DNA of 64,000 bases, taken from contig NZ_BBXA01000029.1 in NCBI RefSeq assembly GCF_001014975.1, positions 186,001-250,000 on the forward strand. Reading direction: 5' to 3'. Positions 28,701 through 39,000 of this stretch are shown here, piece after piece; the stretch's first letter is position 1, and every line of letters begins with the position of its first letter. The notes under the pieces are model-generated. The model searched no databases. It saw only the letters and a list, made by a program, of their open reading frames with translations, and was not told the origin of the DNA. The position numbers and the translations under genes were made by a program. Source of the stretch: Novosphingobium sp. MD-1 (GTDB lineage Bacteria > Pseudomonadota > Alphaproteobacteria > Sphingomonadales > Sphingomonadaceae).

Positions 28701-30254
28701 TCAGTGCGCCGCGTTGACCGAGGCCTTGCCGTCCTTCTTCTCCTGATCCCGGTGCTTCTGCATTTCCCGCAACGATAGGAGCACGGAGATTCCCGCCTGG
28801 GCGTTGTGCGGGTCGAAAGCGATGGGCCGGACCACCGCCAGCGCGTTGGTGAAATCGTCATGCCGGGCAAGATCAAAGGCATAGGCGACGCGGATATCCG
28901 TCACGTCGGGCGCAAGCTGGAATGCACGAGCCAGCGCGTCCCGAGCATTCTGCGGAGGTGCCTCGCGGCGCAACCCGAAATTCCTGTACCATTGATACAG
29001 CACGAGCGGATCGTTGGGATTGCCCGCGTTCGCCCTGCGCAGCAGCGTGCCGACTTCCTTCCAGCGCGCGGGATCGTTATTGCCGATGAAGTGCAGATGT
29101 TCGGCCTGCGCCTCGGCCTTGTAGAGCAGAGCGCGAACATGCACTGGATCGAGCGCGAGCACGCGATCCAGTGCGTCGGCGGCGCGTTGCCGCAGAGCCG
29201 CCTTGGCACTGCTGTCCGAAGCTTCGTTCGCGGTAACGGTGGCGGCGCGGGCGAATTCGAACCAAGCCGACGCGGAAGTGGGGTTGGCCTGCGCGATCAG
29301 GGCCAGTGGTTCGACCGCCGAAGCGGCATCGTCGCCGGCCCGGCGCATGAGGCGATAGGGGATGAGCTGCGTTTCCACCGCGTCCAGTTGCTCGATGGCC
29401 GGTTCGGGGGCGTCCGAAGCGGGCATATCGAACCTGTAGTAGGTCAGCCGCCCCGACCGGTACTTGTCGAGATCCTTGTCCAGCTGGGCCAGATCGCCAA
29501 ACGCCTGCTGCGCGGCCTCGGAGAGCGCCGTTCCGGTGTTGACCAGGTTCAGGTAGGCATCCATCTGGCCTTTACGCTTCGTGCCGACCACCAGCATGTG
29601 GGTCAGCAGCCACGACCGGCCATAGCGGAAGTCCAGCTGTTCAGCGTTGCCGCTGAACGACGATTCGCCCAGAATCGCCGTGATCGGCACCGGTGTGCTC
29701 ATGAACAGTCCGTAGGCGCGGTACTTCGGCGGGCGGCCGATTTCGTATCCGCCCTTGGCCGGAAACTCCACGGTCGCCAGCAGTTCGGCAAAGCCTTCGG
29801 TGAACCACGCGGGATAGGCACTGACGAAGTTATGCAGCATGAAATAGTGCGTGTATTCGTGGAAAAGCGTGGAGTCCCGGTCCAGATCCAGTTCGTTGCT
29901 GGCGCCTTCCCGGTTGGAGAGGATGATGCTGCCCTCGGTGTCCGGCTTGTAGAAACCCGCGGTGGTCTTGGAGCCTCCCATCAGCTTGGCGACGTTTTCC
30001 TGCGAGCGCAGGATGTATATGTCGATCGGCGGGGTATCGGGGTCGAATATCGCCTTGTAGCGATCGTTGAGAACCGTTTCGAACTTCTGCGCCTTTTGCG
30101 CGAGCATCCGCAGCGCCTTGGGATCGCCTTCGCTGTACATCACGAAATGCGCGGTACGGGCGCGATACCAGGCCGCCGCGTGCGAAGGCACTGTTCCCAT
30201 TAGCAGCAGTCCGGCGGACGCCAAAACCGCCAACCTTGTGATCCCAATGCGCAT
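28701..30254 (-). CDS. Exported gluzincin-like metallopeptidase domain fused to TPR-like helices
   Basis: 517 residues with a signal peptide (ITRLAVLASAGLLLMGTVPSHA). The first third contains TLFHEYTHYFML (His132, Glu133, His136) followed by YPAWFTEGFAELLA (Glu153), the HExxH...WxxEGxA arrangement of zinc peptidases of the MA clan, so it looks catalytically intact. The remainder is helical and TPR-like (VEPLALIAQANPTSASAWFEFARAA, RAADALDRVLALDPVHVRALLYKAEAQAE). It should act in the periplasm or be secreted; substrate unknown. I chose ATG 30254 because it begins the signal peptide and AAGGCGA precedes it. It lies downstream of priA on the same strand with a 78-base gap, and is convergent with ada. 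Confidence 0.75.
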   Translation of the reverse strand: MRIGITRLAVLASAGLLLMGTVPSHAAAWYRARTAHFVMYSEGDPKALRMLAQKAQKFETVLNDRYKAIFDPDTPPIDIYILRSQENVAKLMGGSKTTAGFYKPDTEGSIILSNREGASNELDLDRDSTLFHEYTHYFMLHNFVSAYPAWFTEGFAELLATVEFPAKGGYEIGRPPKYRAYGLFMSTPVPITAILGESSFSGNAEQLDFRYGRSWLLTHMLVVGTKRKGQMDAYLNLVNTGTALSEAAQQAFGDLAQLDKDLDKYRSGRLTYYRFDMPASDAPEPAIEQLDAVETQLIPYRLMRRAGDDAASAVEPLALIAQANPTSASAWFEFARAATVTANEASDSSAKAALRQRAADALDRVLALDPVHVRALLYKAEAQAEHLHFIGNNDPARWKEVGTLLRRANAGNPNDPLVLYQWYRNFGLRREAPPQNARDALARAFQLAPDVTDIRVAYAFDLARHDDFTNALAVVRPIAFDPHNAQAGISVLLSLREMQKHRDQEKKDGKASVNAAH

Positions 30255-30332
30255 TCGCCTTGTTTCCCCCGCCCAAGATCGCGGCAAGTTTCACAAGGTT
30301 TCAGCCGTTTGCAACGGGCTTTTCGATCGGAT

Positions 30333-32501
30333 TTAGACGAAGCTGTAAGGATCGATGTCCACGGCCACGCGCACGCCTTGCGGGAAGCGCAACGGGTCCA
30401 GCCAGGCACGGATCACGCGCTGGAGTTCGGTGGAGCGGCGCGCGTTGACAAGCAGGCGGTAGCGATAGCGTCCGCGCAGCAGCGAAAGCGGGGCCGGGGC
30501 GGGGCCAAGGATCATCATGTCGGGCAGTTCCGGACGGGTGCCGCCGATCGCGCGCGCCGCCTCGCGCGCTTCGGCCTCCTCCTCGCTCGAGACGATGATC
30601 GCCGCCCAGCGCCCGAACGGGGGCGCGCCGGCGTCGCGGCGCGCTTCGGTCTCGGCGGCGTAGAAAGCGTCGCGGTCGCCGCTGGCCAGTGCCTCGATCA
30701 CTGGCGCTTCGGGATGGCGGGTCTGGATCAGGACTTCGCCCGGCTTCTCGCCGCGCCCGGCCCGCCCGGCAACTTGCGCGATCTGCTGATAGGTGCGCTC
30801 CGCCGCGCGCAGATCACCGCCTTCCAGGCCCATGTCGGCATCGATCACCCCAACCAGCGTCAGGTCGGGGAAGTGATAGCCCTTGGTCACGAGCTGCGTG
30901 CCGACGATCACGTCGATCGCCTTGTTCGATGCCTGCTCCACGAATTCGGCGGCCTTGGCAGGACTTGTCAACGTGTCTGAAGTTACCAGTGCAACCCGCG
31001 CCTCGGGAAGAATTTCCGCCACCTCGTCGGCGATCCGTTCCACGCCCGGCCCGCAGGCGACAAGGCAGTCCGGCTCGCCGCATTCGGGGCATTTGTCGGG
31101 CGTCGGCACTTCGTGTCCGCAGTGGTGGCAGGCCAGCCGGCGCGACAGGCGGTGCTCTACCAGCCAGGCGGAACAGTTCGGGCACTGGAAGCGATAGCCG
31201 CAGTTGCGGCACAGCGTGAGCGGGGCGTAGCCGCGCCGGTTGAGGAACAGCAGCGACTGTTCGCCCTTTTCCAGCCGGTCCTTCAGCGCTTCCACCAGCG
31301 CAGGCGCCAGCCAGCGGCCGCGGGGCGGCTGCTGTTCGCGCAGATCGACCACTGCGATATCGGGCAGCGACGCTCCGCCGAATCGATCGGGCAGCACCAC
31401 CCGCTCGTAGCGGCCGGCTTCGGCCATCTGCAGGCTTTCGAGCGCGGGGGTGGCGCTGGCGAGGATCACCGGCACGCTTTCGAACCGGGCGCGCATCACC
31501 GCCACGTCGCGCGCGTTGTAGCGCACACCATCGTCCTGCTTGAACGAGATTTCGTGCGCCTCGTCGACGACGATCAGGCCAAGTCGCGCGAAGGGCAGGA
31601 ACAGAGCGGAGCGCGCGCCCACCACAACGCGCGCGTCACCCCCCGCGATGGCGCGCCAGGCGCGGCGGCGCTCGGAGGACTTGAGCGAGGAATGCCAGGT
31701 CACCGGCGCGGCGCCGAAGCGCGCCTCGAAGCGCTTGAGGAAACTTTCGGTCAGCGCGATTTCGGGCAGCAGCACCAGCACTTGCTGCCGCTTGCCGATC
31801 GCGCGGGCGATGGCTTCGAAATAGGTTTCGGTCTTGCCCGAACCGGTCACGCCATCGAGCAGAAACGGACGGAAGGCATGCTCTTCCACCGCCGCGACGA
31901 ACTTGGCCGCCGCCTCGCGCTGCTGGTCCGAAAGATCCGGCACGGCATGGCGCGGATCGGGCGCGGGGTAGGGGCGGTCGCTGTCCACCAGCACGGGTTC
32001 GAGCAGCCCGGCATTGACCATCCCGCGCAGGACGCCGTCGGAAACGCCGGCGATCTCCGACAGTTCGCGGATCGTCGCCTGCTGGTCGATCAGCAGGTCC
32101 AGCGCCTGCGCGCGTTGCGGAGTGAGCCGCCCAGTCGGTTCCCGCCCGGTCAGGCGGTATTCGGTGACGGTGCCGCCGCCCCGCAGCGCTGCCGTGCTCG
32201 AGAGCGCCATGCGCGCAACCGAGGCGATCGGAGCGAGGTAATAGTCGGCGCACCATTCGATCAGCCGGCGGAGCGGCGCGGGCAGGGGCGGCACCGGCAG
32301 CACGGCGAGAAGCGGCCGCAGCTTCGAATCGGGAACCTCGGTGCCGGGCAGCCGCTCTGCCTCCCACACCACGCCGACGATCTGGCGCGGGCCAAGCGGC
32401 GCGACCACCACCGAGCCCGGCTCCACCGCCATGCCATCGGGCACGCGGTAGTCCAGCGGGCCGAGGGCGGCGTTAAAGACGAGGCAGCGGACGCGGTTCA
32501 T
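30333..32501 (-). CDS. priA: Primosomal protein N' (replication restart helicase)
   Basis: 722 residues, standard size. PriA binds abandoned forks and loads the replisome. The N-terminal 3'-DNA-binding domain (RCLVFNAALGPLDYRVPDGMAVEPGSVV) is followed by a helicase core with Walker A (DGVTGSGKTETYFEAI), DEAH box (LIVVDEAHEISFK) and motif VI region (QIAQVAGRAGRGEKPGEVLIQT). The zinc-binding insertion has eight cysteines (CRNCGYRFQCPNC and CHHCGHEVPTPDKCPECG). Start ATG 32501 gives the canonical N-terminus. It is divergent from the transaldolase gene. Confidence 0.96.
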   Translation of the reverse strand: MNRVRCLVFNAALGPLDYRVPDGMAVEPGSVVVAPLGPRQIVGVVWEAERLPGTEVPDSKLRPLLAVLPVPPLPAPLRRLIEWCADYYLAPIASVARMALSSTAALRGGGTVTEYRLTGREPTGRLTPQRAQALDLLIDQQATIRELSEIAGVSDGVLRGMVNAGLLEPVLVDSDRPYPAPDPRHAVPDLSDQQREAAAKFVAAVEEHAFRPFLLDGVTGSGKTETYFEAIARAIGKRQQVLVLLPEIALTESFLKRFEARFGAAPVTWHSSLKSSERRRAWRAIAGGDARVVVGARSALFLPFARLGLIVVDEAHEISFKQDDGVRYNARDVAVMRARFESVPVILASATPALESLQMAEAGRYERVVLPDRFGGASLPDIAVVDLREQQPPRGRWLAPALVEALKDRLEKGEQSLLFLNRRGYAPLTLCRNCGYRFQCPNCSAWLVEHRLSRRLACHHCGHEVPTPDKCPECGEPDCLVACGPGVERIADEVAEILPEARVALVTSDTLTSPAKAAEFVEQASNKAIDVIVGTQLVTKGYHFPDLTLVGVIDADMGLEGGDLRAAERTYQQIAQVAGRAGRGEKPGEVLIQTRHPEAPVIEALASGDRDAFYAAETEARRDAGAPPFGRWAAIIVSSEEEAEAREAARAIGGTRPELPDMMILGPAPAPLSLLRGRYRYRLLVNARRSTELQRVIRAWLDPLRFPQGVRVAVDIDPYSFV

Positions 32502-32627
32502 GCGTGGATGGTTATATGGGGCGGATCGTGCACGGGCAAAGGGGCGCAGCCTCTGGCATGGGGATACACTTGCGCCCGCCACGCGCTATAGGCCTGAGGG
32601 AATCACTTTCCGGTCAGGACCACACCC

Positions 32628-33281
32628 ATGAAGTTCTTCGTCGATACTGCCGATACCGCCGAAATCGCCGACCTCGCCGCCACCGGCCTGCTCGACGGCG
32701 TGACCACGAATCCTTCGTTGATTGCCAAATCTGGCAGGGATTTCATAGAGGTTACGAAGGAAATCTGCGGTCTTGTCGAAGGTCCGGTCTCGGCCGAAGT
32801 GGTCGCGCTCGATCACGATGGCATGATGCGCGAGGCGGAAATCCTGCGGAAGATCGCCGACAACGTGTGCATCAAGGTGCCGCTGACGATCGACGGGTTG
32901 AAGACCTGCAAGAAGCTGACCGGCGATGGCACGATGGTCAACGTCACGCTGTGCTTCTCGGCCAACCAGGCCCTGCTTGCGGCCAAGGCCGGGGCGAGCT
33001 TCATCTCGCCCTTCGTCGGCCGGCATGACGATAACGGCTTCGACGGCATGGAACTGATCCGCGATATCCGCCTGATCTACGACAACTACGCCTTCGCCAC
33101 CGAGATTCTCGTCGCCTCGATCCGCCATGGCGTGCATGTGCTGGAATCCGCCAAGATCGGCGCGGACGTGATCACCGCGCCGCCCGCGGTCATCAAGGGC
33201 CTGTTCAAGCACGTGCTGACCGACAAGGGCATCGAAGGCTTCCTTGCCGACTGGGCAAAGACCGGCCAGAAGATCGGCTGA
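32628..33281 (+). CDS. Transaldolase / fructose-6-phosphate aldolase (TalC/Fsa subfamily)
   Basis: 217 residues, the small transaldolase subfamily. [32 protein letters not shown] is the classic start, and the Schiff-base lysine is Lys83 in NVCIKVPLT. The enzyme either interconverts sugar phosphates of the pentose-phosphate pathway (transaldolase) or cleaves fructose-6-phosphate; alphaproteobacterial members are usually annotated fsa but are mostly transaldolases, and I cannot decide from sequence alone. A perfect 10-bp hairpin follows 13 bases after the stop and separates it from cobT. Confidence 0.93.
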   Translation: MKFFVDTADTAEIADLAATGLLDGVTTNPSLIAKSGRDFIEVTKEICGLVEGPVSAEVVALDHDGMMREAEILRKIADNVCIKVPLTIDGLKTCKKLTGDGTMVNVTLCFSANQALLAAKAGASFISPFVGRHDDNGFDGMELIRDIRLIYDNYAFATEILVASIRHGVHVLESAKIGADVITAPPAVIKGLFKHVLTDKGIEGFLADWAKTGQKIG

Positions 33282-33294
33282 ACCGGGAAATGAC

Positions 33295-33324
33295 GCCGCG
33301 CGCCTGCCGGGATGGGCGCGCGGC
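33295..33324 (+). terminator. GC-rich hairpin between transaldolase gene and cobT
   Basis: GCCGCGCGCC and GGCGCGCGGC pair perfectly around a 10-base loop. No T run follows, so it would be a weak or non-canonical terminator, or a processing/stability hairpin just ahead of the cobT start. Confidence 0.4.
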
Positions 33325-33345
33325 CACTGAAAGAACGCAAAGACC

Positions 33346-35163
33346 TTGGCCGAAGAAACGCCCCTCGATCAGTTCCGCTCTGTCCTTGCCGGCACCGCCC
33401 GCGTGGTGTCGGACGATCCGGAAGTGGACGTCGCGTGGACGGCGGATGCGCCCAGCCAGTCCGGCGCGCATTTCCGCCTGCCTATGCCGGGTCGATCGCT
33501 GCCCGCCGCGCAGGTGGCCGAGGCGCGGGGTTTCGCCGATGCCATGGCGTTGCGGCTGCGCCATCACGATCCCGTGCTCCATCAGCGCGGCGCGCCGAAC
33601 GAGGCGGTGGCGCGGGCGTGCTACGACGCGGTCGAGCAGGTCCGGTATGAGGCGCTGGGGTCGGACGGCTATGCCGGGATGCGCGACAATCTGGACGCCG
33701 CGCTGGCCACGCGGATGGCGTCCGATCCCATCGCGCGCGCGGCCAAGCCCGATGATGTGCCCTTGCAGGCAGCGGTCGCGCTGTTGCTGCGCGAACGGCT
33801 GACCGGCCAGCCGATTCCCGCCAGCGCGCAGCTCGGTACCTCGATGGTGCGCAGCTGGATCGAACAGCGCGTGGGCGGCGACTTCGATGCGCTGGCCGCC
33901 GCGCTCGAAGACCAGAAAGCGTTCCAGCATCTCACGCTGGACATGCTCCAGCATCTCGAACTGACGCAGGCCGCCAATCCCGACCAGCCCGAAACCGAGG
34001 AGGACGAGGGCGAGGATCAGGAAAACGATCGCGAGGACGAGCAGGACAATTCAGAGAGCGACGCCGAAAGCCAGCCGGTCGAGGCGGCGGGCGAGACGAC
34101 GGAGGGCGACGAGGAAACCGATACCGAGCAGGAAATCGAAAGCCCCGAGGACGCGGCCGACGCCGACATGGCCGACGAGGGCGAGGAAGGCATGCTGCCG
34201 ACGCGCCCGAACCGGCCGTGGACCGACCTGCCCGATGATTTCGACTACAAGGCCTTCACCACCGTCTACGACGAAGTGGTCTCCGCGACGGACCTGTGCG
34301 ACGAGGAGGAACTGACCCGCCTGCGCGCCTACCTCGACACCCAGCTCAAGGGGTTGCAGGGCGTCGTCACACGGCTTGCCAACCGGCTTCAGCGCCGGCT
34401 GATGGCCCAGCAGAACCGTTCGTGGGATTTCGACCAGGAAGAAGGCTTGCTCGATGCCGCGCGGCTGGCGCGCGTCGTGATCTCGCCGGGGCAGTCGCTG
34501 TCCTACAAGGTGGAGCGCGATGTCGAGTTCAAGGATACCGTCGTCACCCTGCTGATCGACAATTCCGGCTCGATGCGCGGGCGCCCGATCTCGATCGCGG
34601 CGATCAGCGCGGACATCATGGCGCGCACGCTGGAGCGCTGCGGCGTGAAGACGGAGATTCTCGGCTTCACCACCCGCGCGTGGAAGGGCGGGCAATCGCG
34701 CGAGGCATGGCTGGCCGCCGGACGGCAGGCGAATCCCGGCCGTCTCAACGATTTGCGGCACATTGTTTACAAGAAGGCTGATGAACCGTGGCGGCGGGCG
34801 CGGCGCAACCTTGGCCTGATGATGCGCGAAGGGCTGCTCAAGGAAAACATCGACGGCGAAGCGCTGCTGTGGGCGCATGCCCGTCTGCTGGCACGGCCCG
34901 AGGACCGGCGCGTGCTGATGGTCATTTCGGACGGCGCGCCGGTCGACGATTCGACGCTTTCGGTGAACAGCGCGGGCTATCTCGAGCAGCATCTGCGCAA
35001 GGTGATCGACTGGATCGAAAAGCAGTCGCCGGTGCAGCTCGTCGCCATCGGCATCGGCCATGACGTGACGCGCTATTATCGCCGCGCGGTGACCATCATG
35101 GATGCCGAACAGCTGGGCGGCACGATGGTCGAACAACTGGCCGACCTGTTCGAGGACGATTGA
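33346..35163 (+). CDS. cobT: Cobaltochelatase subunit CobT
   Basis: 605 residues. CobT is the MIDAS-containing subunit of the aerobic CobNST cobalt chelatase that inserts cobalt into hydrogenobyrinate diamide during vitamin B12 synthesis. The start is TTG at 33346 ([14 protein letters not shown]). The middle is a long Asp/Glu-rich linker (about residues 207-285). The C-terminal von Willebrand A domain begins with the MIDAS motif [11 protein letters not shown] near residue 402 and continues with [15 protein letters not shown]. CobS, the AAA+ partner normally beside it, is not in the window; the neighbours are a transaldolase and a nitroreductase. Confidence 0.92.
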   Translation: MAEETPLDQFRSVLAGTARVVSDDPEVDVAWTADAPSQSGAHFRLPMPGRSLPAAQVAEARGFADAMALRLRHHDPVLHQRGAPNEAVARACYDAVEQVRYEALGSDGYAGMRDNLDAALATRMASDPIARAAKPDDVPLQAAVALLLRERLTGQPIPASAQLGTSMVRSWIEQRVGGDFDALAAALEDQKAFQHLTLDMLQHLELTQAANPDQPETEEDEGEDQENDREDEQDNSESDAESQPVEAAGETTEGDEETDTEQEIESPEDAADADMADEGEEGMLPTRPNRPWTDLPDDFDYKAFTTVYDEVVSATDLCDEEELTRLRAYLDTQLKGLQGVVTRLANRLQRRLMAQQNRSWDFDQEEGLLDAARLARVVISPGQSLSYKVERDVEFKDTVVTLLIDNSGSMRGRPISIAAISADIMARTLERCGVKTEILGFTTRAWKGGQSREAWLAAGRQANPGRLNDLRHIVYKKADEPWRRARRNLGLMMREGLLKENIDGEALLWAHARLLARPEDRRVLMVISDGAPVDDSTLSVNSAGYLEQHLRKVIDWIEKQSPVQLVAIGIGHDVTRYYRRAVTIMDAEQLGGTMVEQLADLFEDD

Positions 35164-35194
35164 CGCGCTTGTTTTAATCGATCAGTTAAATGCG

Positions 35195-35899
35195 ATGAGC
35201 ACGCCATCACGCCCCGCTTCCGCGGCCAGCACCGTATCCGAAGCCGTCGCCACTCGCCGATCTGTCCGCCGGTTCCTGCCCGATCCGGTCGATCGGGCCG
35301 TGCTGGAGCGCGTGCTGGAAAAGGCGCAGCGTGCGCCGTCGGGCGGCAACGTGCAGCCCTGGAACGCGCTGGTGCTCACCGGCGAGCCGCTGCAACGCCT
35401 GTTCGCGCATGTGGCGGCGGTGATCCCTCAAGGCCGTGCGGCCCATGCCCCGGAATACGATATCTATCCGCCGGAACTGTCCGGCCCCTACGAAGCGCGC
35501 CGTTTCGGCGTGGGCGAGGCGCTCTATGCCGCGCTGGGCATCGCGCGCGAGGACAAGCGCGGGCGGCTGACGCAGTTCATGGACAACTTCCGCGCGTTCG
35601 GCGCGCCGGTGCTGATGCTGATCCACACGCCGCGCACGATGGGGCGGCCGCAGTGGTCGGACATCGGCATGTGGTTGCAGACGGTGATGCTGCTGCTGCG
35701 CGAAGAAGGACTCGATTCGTGCGCGCAGGAGGCCTGGGCGGTCTATCAGCGGCAGATTCGCGAATGCGTGGCGATTCCGCAGGATCACATCTTCTTCTGC
35801 GGCCTTGCCATCGGGCATGGCGATGCCGATGCTGTCGTCAACCGGTTCCCGGTGCCGCGCGCGCCGCTCGCGGAAGTCCTGACCTTCGAGGGTTTCTGA
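35195..35899 (+). CDS. Nitroreductase-family flavoprotein
   Basis: 234 residues. It has the FMN-dependent nitroreductase pattern: VATRRSVRRFLPDPVDRAVLERVLEKAQRAPSGGNVQPWNALVLTG at the N-terminus, DIGMWLQTVMLLLREEGLDSCAQEAWAVY in the core and a C-terminal FFCGLAIGHGDADAVVNRFPVPRAPL. Closest by memory are PnbA-like nitrobenzoate-type reductases; the physiological substrate is unknown. It starts 31 bases after cobT on the same strand, which prompts the thought of BluB, a B12 enzyme of the same fold, but BluB-specific features are not apparent. A 14-bp palindrome follows the stop. Confidence 0.85.
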   Translation: MSTPSRPASAASTVSEAVATRRSVRRFLPDPVDRAVLERVLEKAQRAPSGGNVQPWNALVLTGEPLQRLFAHVAAVIPQGRAAHAPEYDIYPPELSGPYEARRFGVGEALYAALGIAREDKRGRLTQFMDNFRAFGAPVLMLIHTPRTMGRPQWSDIGMWLQTVMLLLREEGLDSCAQEAWAVYQRQIRECVAIPQDHIFFCGLAIGHGDADAVVNRFPVPRAPLAEVLTFEGF

Positions 35900-35910
35900 C
35901 GGACGCCGCG

Positions 35911-35924
35911 CCGGAACGTTCCGG
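35911..35924. promoter_or_regulatory. 14-bp perfect palindrome upstream of the CHAT/TPS cluster
   Basis: CCGGAACGTTCCGG lies 12 bases after the nitroreductase stop and about 170 bases before the CHAT gene. An outer ACGGAC/GTCCGT pair extends it, so it could be a hairpin ending the nitroreductase transcript or an operator for the cluster. No T run follows. Confidence 0.35.
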
Positions 35925-36093
35925 TCCGTCGTGTTCATACAATCGCGCCGTCTTTATGCCCGCTACTACGCGAGGCTGTTGGCACCGGCTGGGAAATCCT
36001 TCTATGGTGTGCCAGCAAGCATAATTACAAAGCGGGGTCGCGCTTATCTGGCGTGGAGCGACGGCGGCAGCCGTCCGGCCATGGGGAGCGCAT

Positions 36094-39000
36094 ATGCGGT
36101 ATCATTCGGCAGGAGCGGCGACTGGCGCCGCACGCGGAGTCAAGGCGGCGCTGAAGGCGCTGTTGCTGGGCGTGGCAGGTTGCGGCCTGTTTGCTGGCGG
36201 CACGGCCCAGGCACAGGGCGACTCCTTGTTGCTCAGGGACAGCTTCCCGCTGGGAAGCGGCGGCGGAAGCGCGCTGTGCCAGGTACAGTCACGCACCGGG
36301 GATAGCGCCAACGCCGGCGCGTTCGACCGGACGTGGGCGATCGTGTGCCGCGATTCGGCGCTGCCCGTCGGCTATGTCTTCGCGCTGCGGAACAATGCGG
36401 GCGATCCCGCCGTGCGGCTGGCGGAGCGGCGCCGCGCCTCGGTCGATTGCACGGGCGCCCTGCCGGCCGCGCCGGCTTCCTGGTCGCGCGAGGACTGCCG
36501 CTGGCGCTCGCCCGAACTCGGTTACGAAGTCCTGCGCGCCGATCGCGGCAAGGTGACCTATATCGTAGAAGGTTTCTCGGCGTATCACGGCGCGCTTTCA
36601 CTGGCGGTCCGGTCGATCATGGCGGACAAGGCGCTGGACGAACCGATCGAGGTCGCCACGACGTCGATCGACGATTCCGAAGCCTATGCCCGCATCCAGG
36701 CGCTCACGCTCGATCCCGCCACGGCCCTGGCCGAAGGCTATCGCCGGAACAATTCGGGCGACTATGCCGATGCTGCCGCCTATTTCGAAACGCTGGACCA
36801 GCGGCAGGCGTCGCAAGGCGATGTGCCGATCGATCGTGTCGAGTTCCTCGTGAACGCGGCGCTGCAACGCTCCAACCTTGGCCAGTTCGCCGAAGCGGAG
36901 GCGCTGTTCACGCGCGCTGACGCCATGCCGGCAGGCACCGCTGCGGTCGAGCGCCTGCGCCGCAATTATGAAGCGATCCACCTGCTCAACCGCGAGAAAT
37001 ACGCCGAAGCGCTCGACCGGCTGGGCGTGCCCTTGCGGACGATCGGAGCGACCGGCGCGGACGCGCTGCGCGAGCGGATGGAACTGACGCCATCGGTGGC
37101 GCGACGGGTGAATTCCTCCGACAATTCTGCCAGCGCGATCGGCATGGTCGACGACCTCAAGCTGACCGAGGACGAACGCTCCCTGATTCTCGATGCGCAG
37201 GCTCTGCACCTGAAGGGATCGGCGCTGCGTCTGCTCGGGCGCAATGACGATGCGCGGCAAGCGCTGCGGCAGGGGCTGGAGCGCGCTATCGCGATCCGCA
37301 ATGGCCGTGTGGTCTCGATCGTGCGGATGCGTTCGCAGATGATGACCGAGCTGGCCGCGATCGACGAGAGCGAGGGGAAGCTTGCCTCCGCCGAGGCGTT
37401 GCTGCGCGGGGCGATGGACATCGTCGGCGTCCAGTACCCCGATACGCGCAGCCTGGCCGTCACGCAGGCCCGGCTCGCCGCCTTCCTAACGCGCCACGGC
37501 AAGCAGGACGAGGCGCTGAAGCTTTATCATGATGTCGTGGCCCGCTCGATCGAGCGGCGCAACGGCCTGTCCGGTCTCTCGCGCCAGATGTCGCCCTATC
37601 TCGACATGCTGGTCGCGCGCATGGGCACCGATCCGGCGGCGAGCGGTGATTTCCTCGCCGCGTCGCAGATCATTGTCCGCCCCGGCGTGGCCGAAACCCA
37701 GGCGGTGCTGTCGCGCGAGCTGTCGGCGGGCAGCGACGATGCCGCGCGGCTGTTCCGCCAGTCGGTCAGCCTTGGCCGCTCGATCGAACGCGCGCGGATG
37801 CAGTTCGCCGCGCTGCAGAGGCTGGAGGACGCCGCGTCCCGCAAGGACGAAATCGCGCAGGCGCAGCAGATGATCCAGGATCTGGAGGCGCAGGAGCAGA
37901 CCACCGTCGTCCAGCTTGCCGCGTTCGCGCGCTATCGCGTGGTGTCTCAGCGCGCCATTCCCGAACCCGAGCTCAAGGCGGGGCTGGCACCGGGTGAAGC
38001 CTATGTGAAGATGGCCGCGCTGGGGCCGGACGTGTTCGTGTACTTCGCCACCAAGGACAAGGCGGTCGCCTATCGCGTGCCCATGACCGGCGGCGAGATC
38101 CAGGCGGCGGTCGCGCGGATGCGCGATTCGATCTCCAAGTTCGATGGCCGCCAGTACGTGACCAATCCGTTCGACGTGAAGGACGCACGCGGCGTCTATC
38201 GCGCGCTGTTCGATCCTGTCGCTGCCGACATGGCCTCGGTGCATCACCTGATCTTCGAGCCGGACGGGGCGCTGCTCAGTCTGCCGGCGAACCTGCTCAT
38301 CACCGATGACGCCTCGCTCGCCGCCTATCAGAAGCAGGCGGACAATCCCGCAGGCGATCCGTTCGACATGCGCGGGGTGGCATGGCTTGGGCGTGACCGT
38401 ATCGTGTCCACGTCGGTTTCGGCGCGGTCCTTCATGGAGTCGCGCAAACAGCCGCTGTCGAAGGCGCATTCGGCCTATCTCGGGCTGGGGCACAATGCCA
38501 CGGTGTCCGGGGCAGGGGCCATCCAGGTGGCGCGGATGCGCGGCATGGAGGCGGAGATGGACCGCAGCGGCTGCGACTGGCCGCTGGCCGCGTGGAACCG
38601 GCCGATTTCGCAGGAGGAACTGGTCAGCGCGCAGAAGGTGCTGCGCAACGAAGGCACCGATCTGATGATCGGCGCGGCGTTCTCCGACACCGCGATCAAG
38701 GCGCGGCGCGATCTGGCCGATTTCCGTATCCTGCATTTCGCCACGCACGGGCTGGTTACACCTCCGCGGGACGATTGCCCGACCCGGCCCGCGCTGCTGA
38801 CCTCGTTCGGTCCGGCCGGCTCCGATGGCTTGCTCAGCTTCTCGGAGATCTTCGATCTCAAGCTCGATGCCGATCTGGTGATCCTGTCCGCTTGCGACAC
38901 GGCCGGGCAGGCCGACATCAGCGTAACGCGTGAAACCGGCCTGGCGACCGGCGGCGGATCGGCGCTGGAAGGGCTGGTGCGCGCGTTCATCGGTGCCGGC

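Noticed and set aside
35195..35899. BluB (5,6-dimethylbenzimidazole synthase) because it follows cobT
   Set aside because: The sequence reads as a general nitroreductase (APSGGNVQPWN); BluB-specific motifs were not apparent. The neighbourhood alone is not enough.
35931..36305. A 124-codon frame overlapping the start of the CHAT gene
   Set aside because: It runs through the CHAT signal peptide in another frame and has no ribosome site or recognisable domain.
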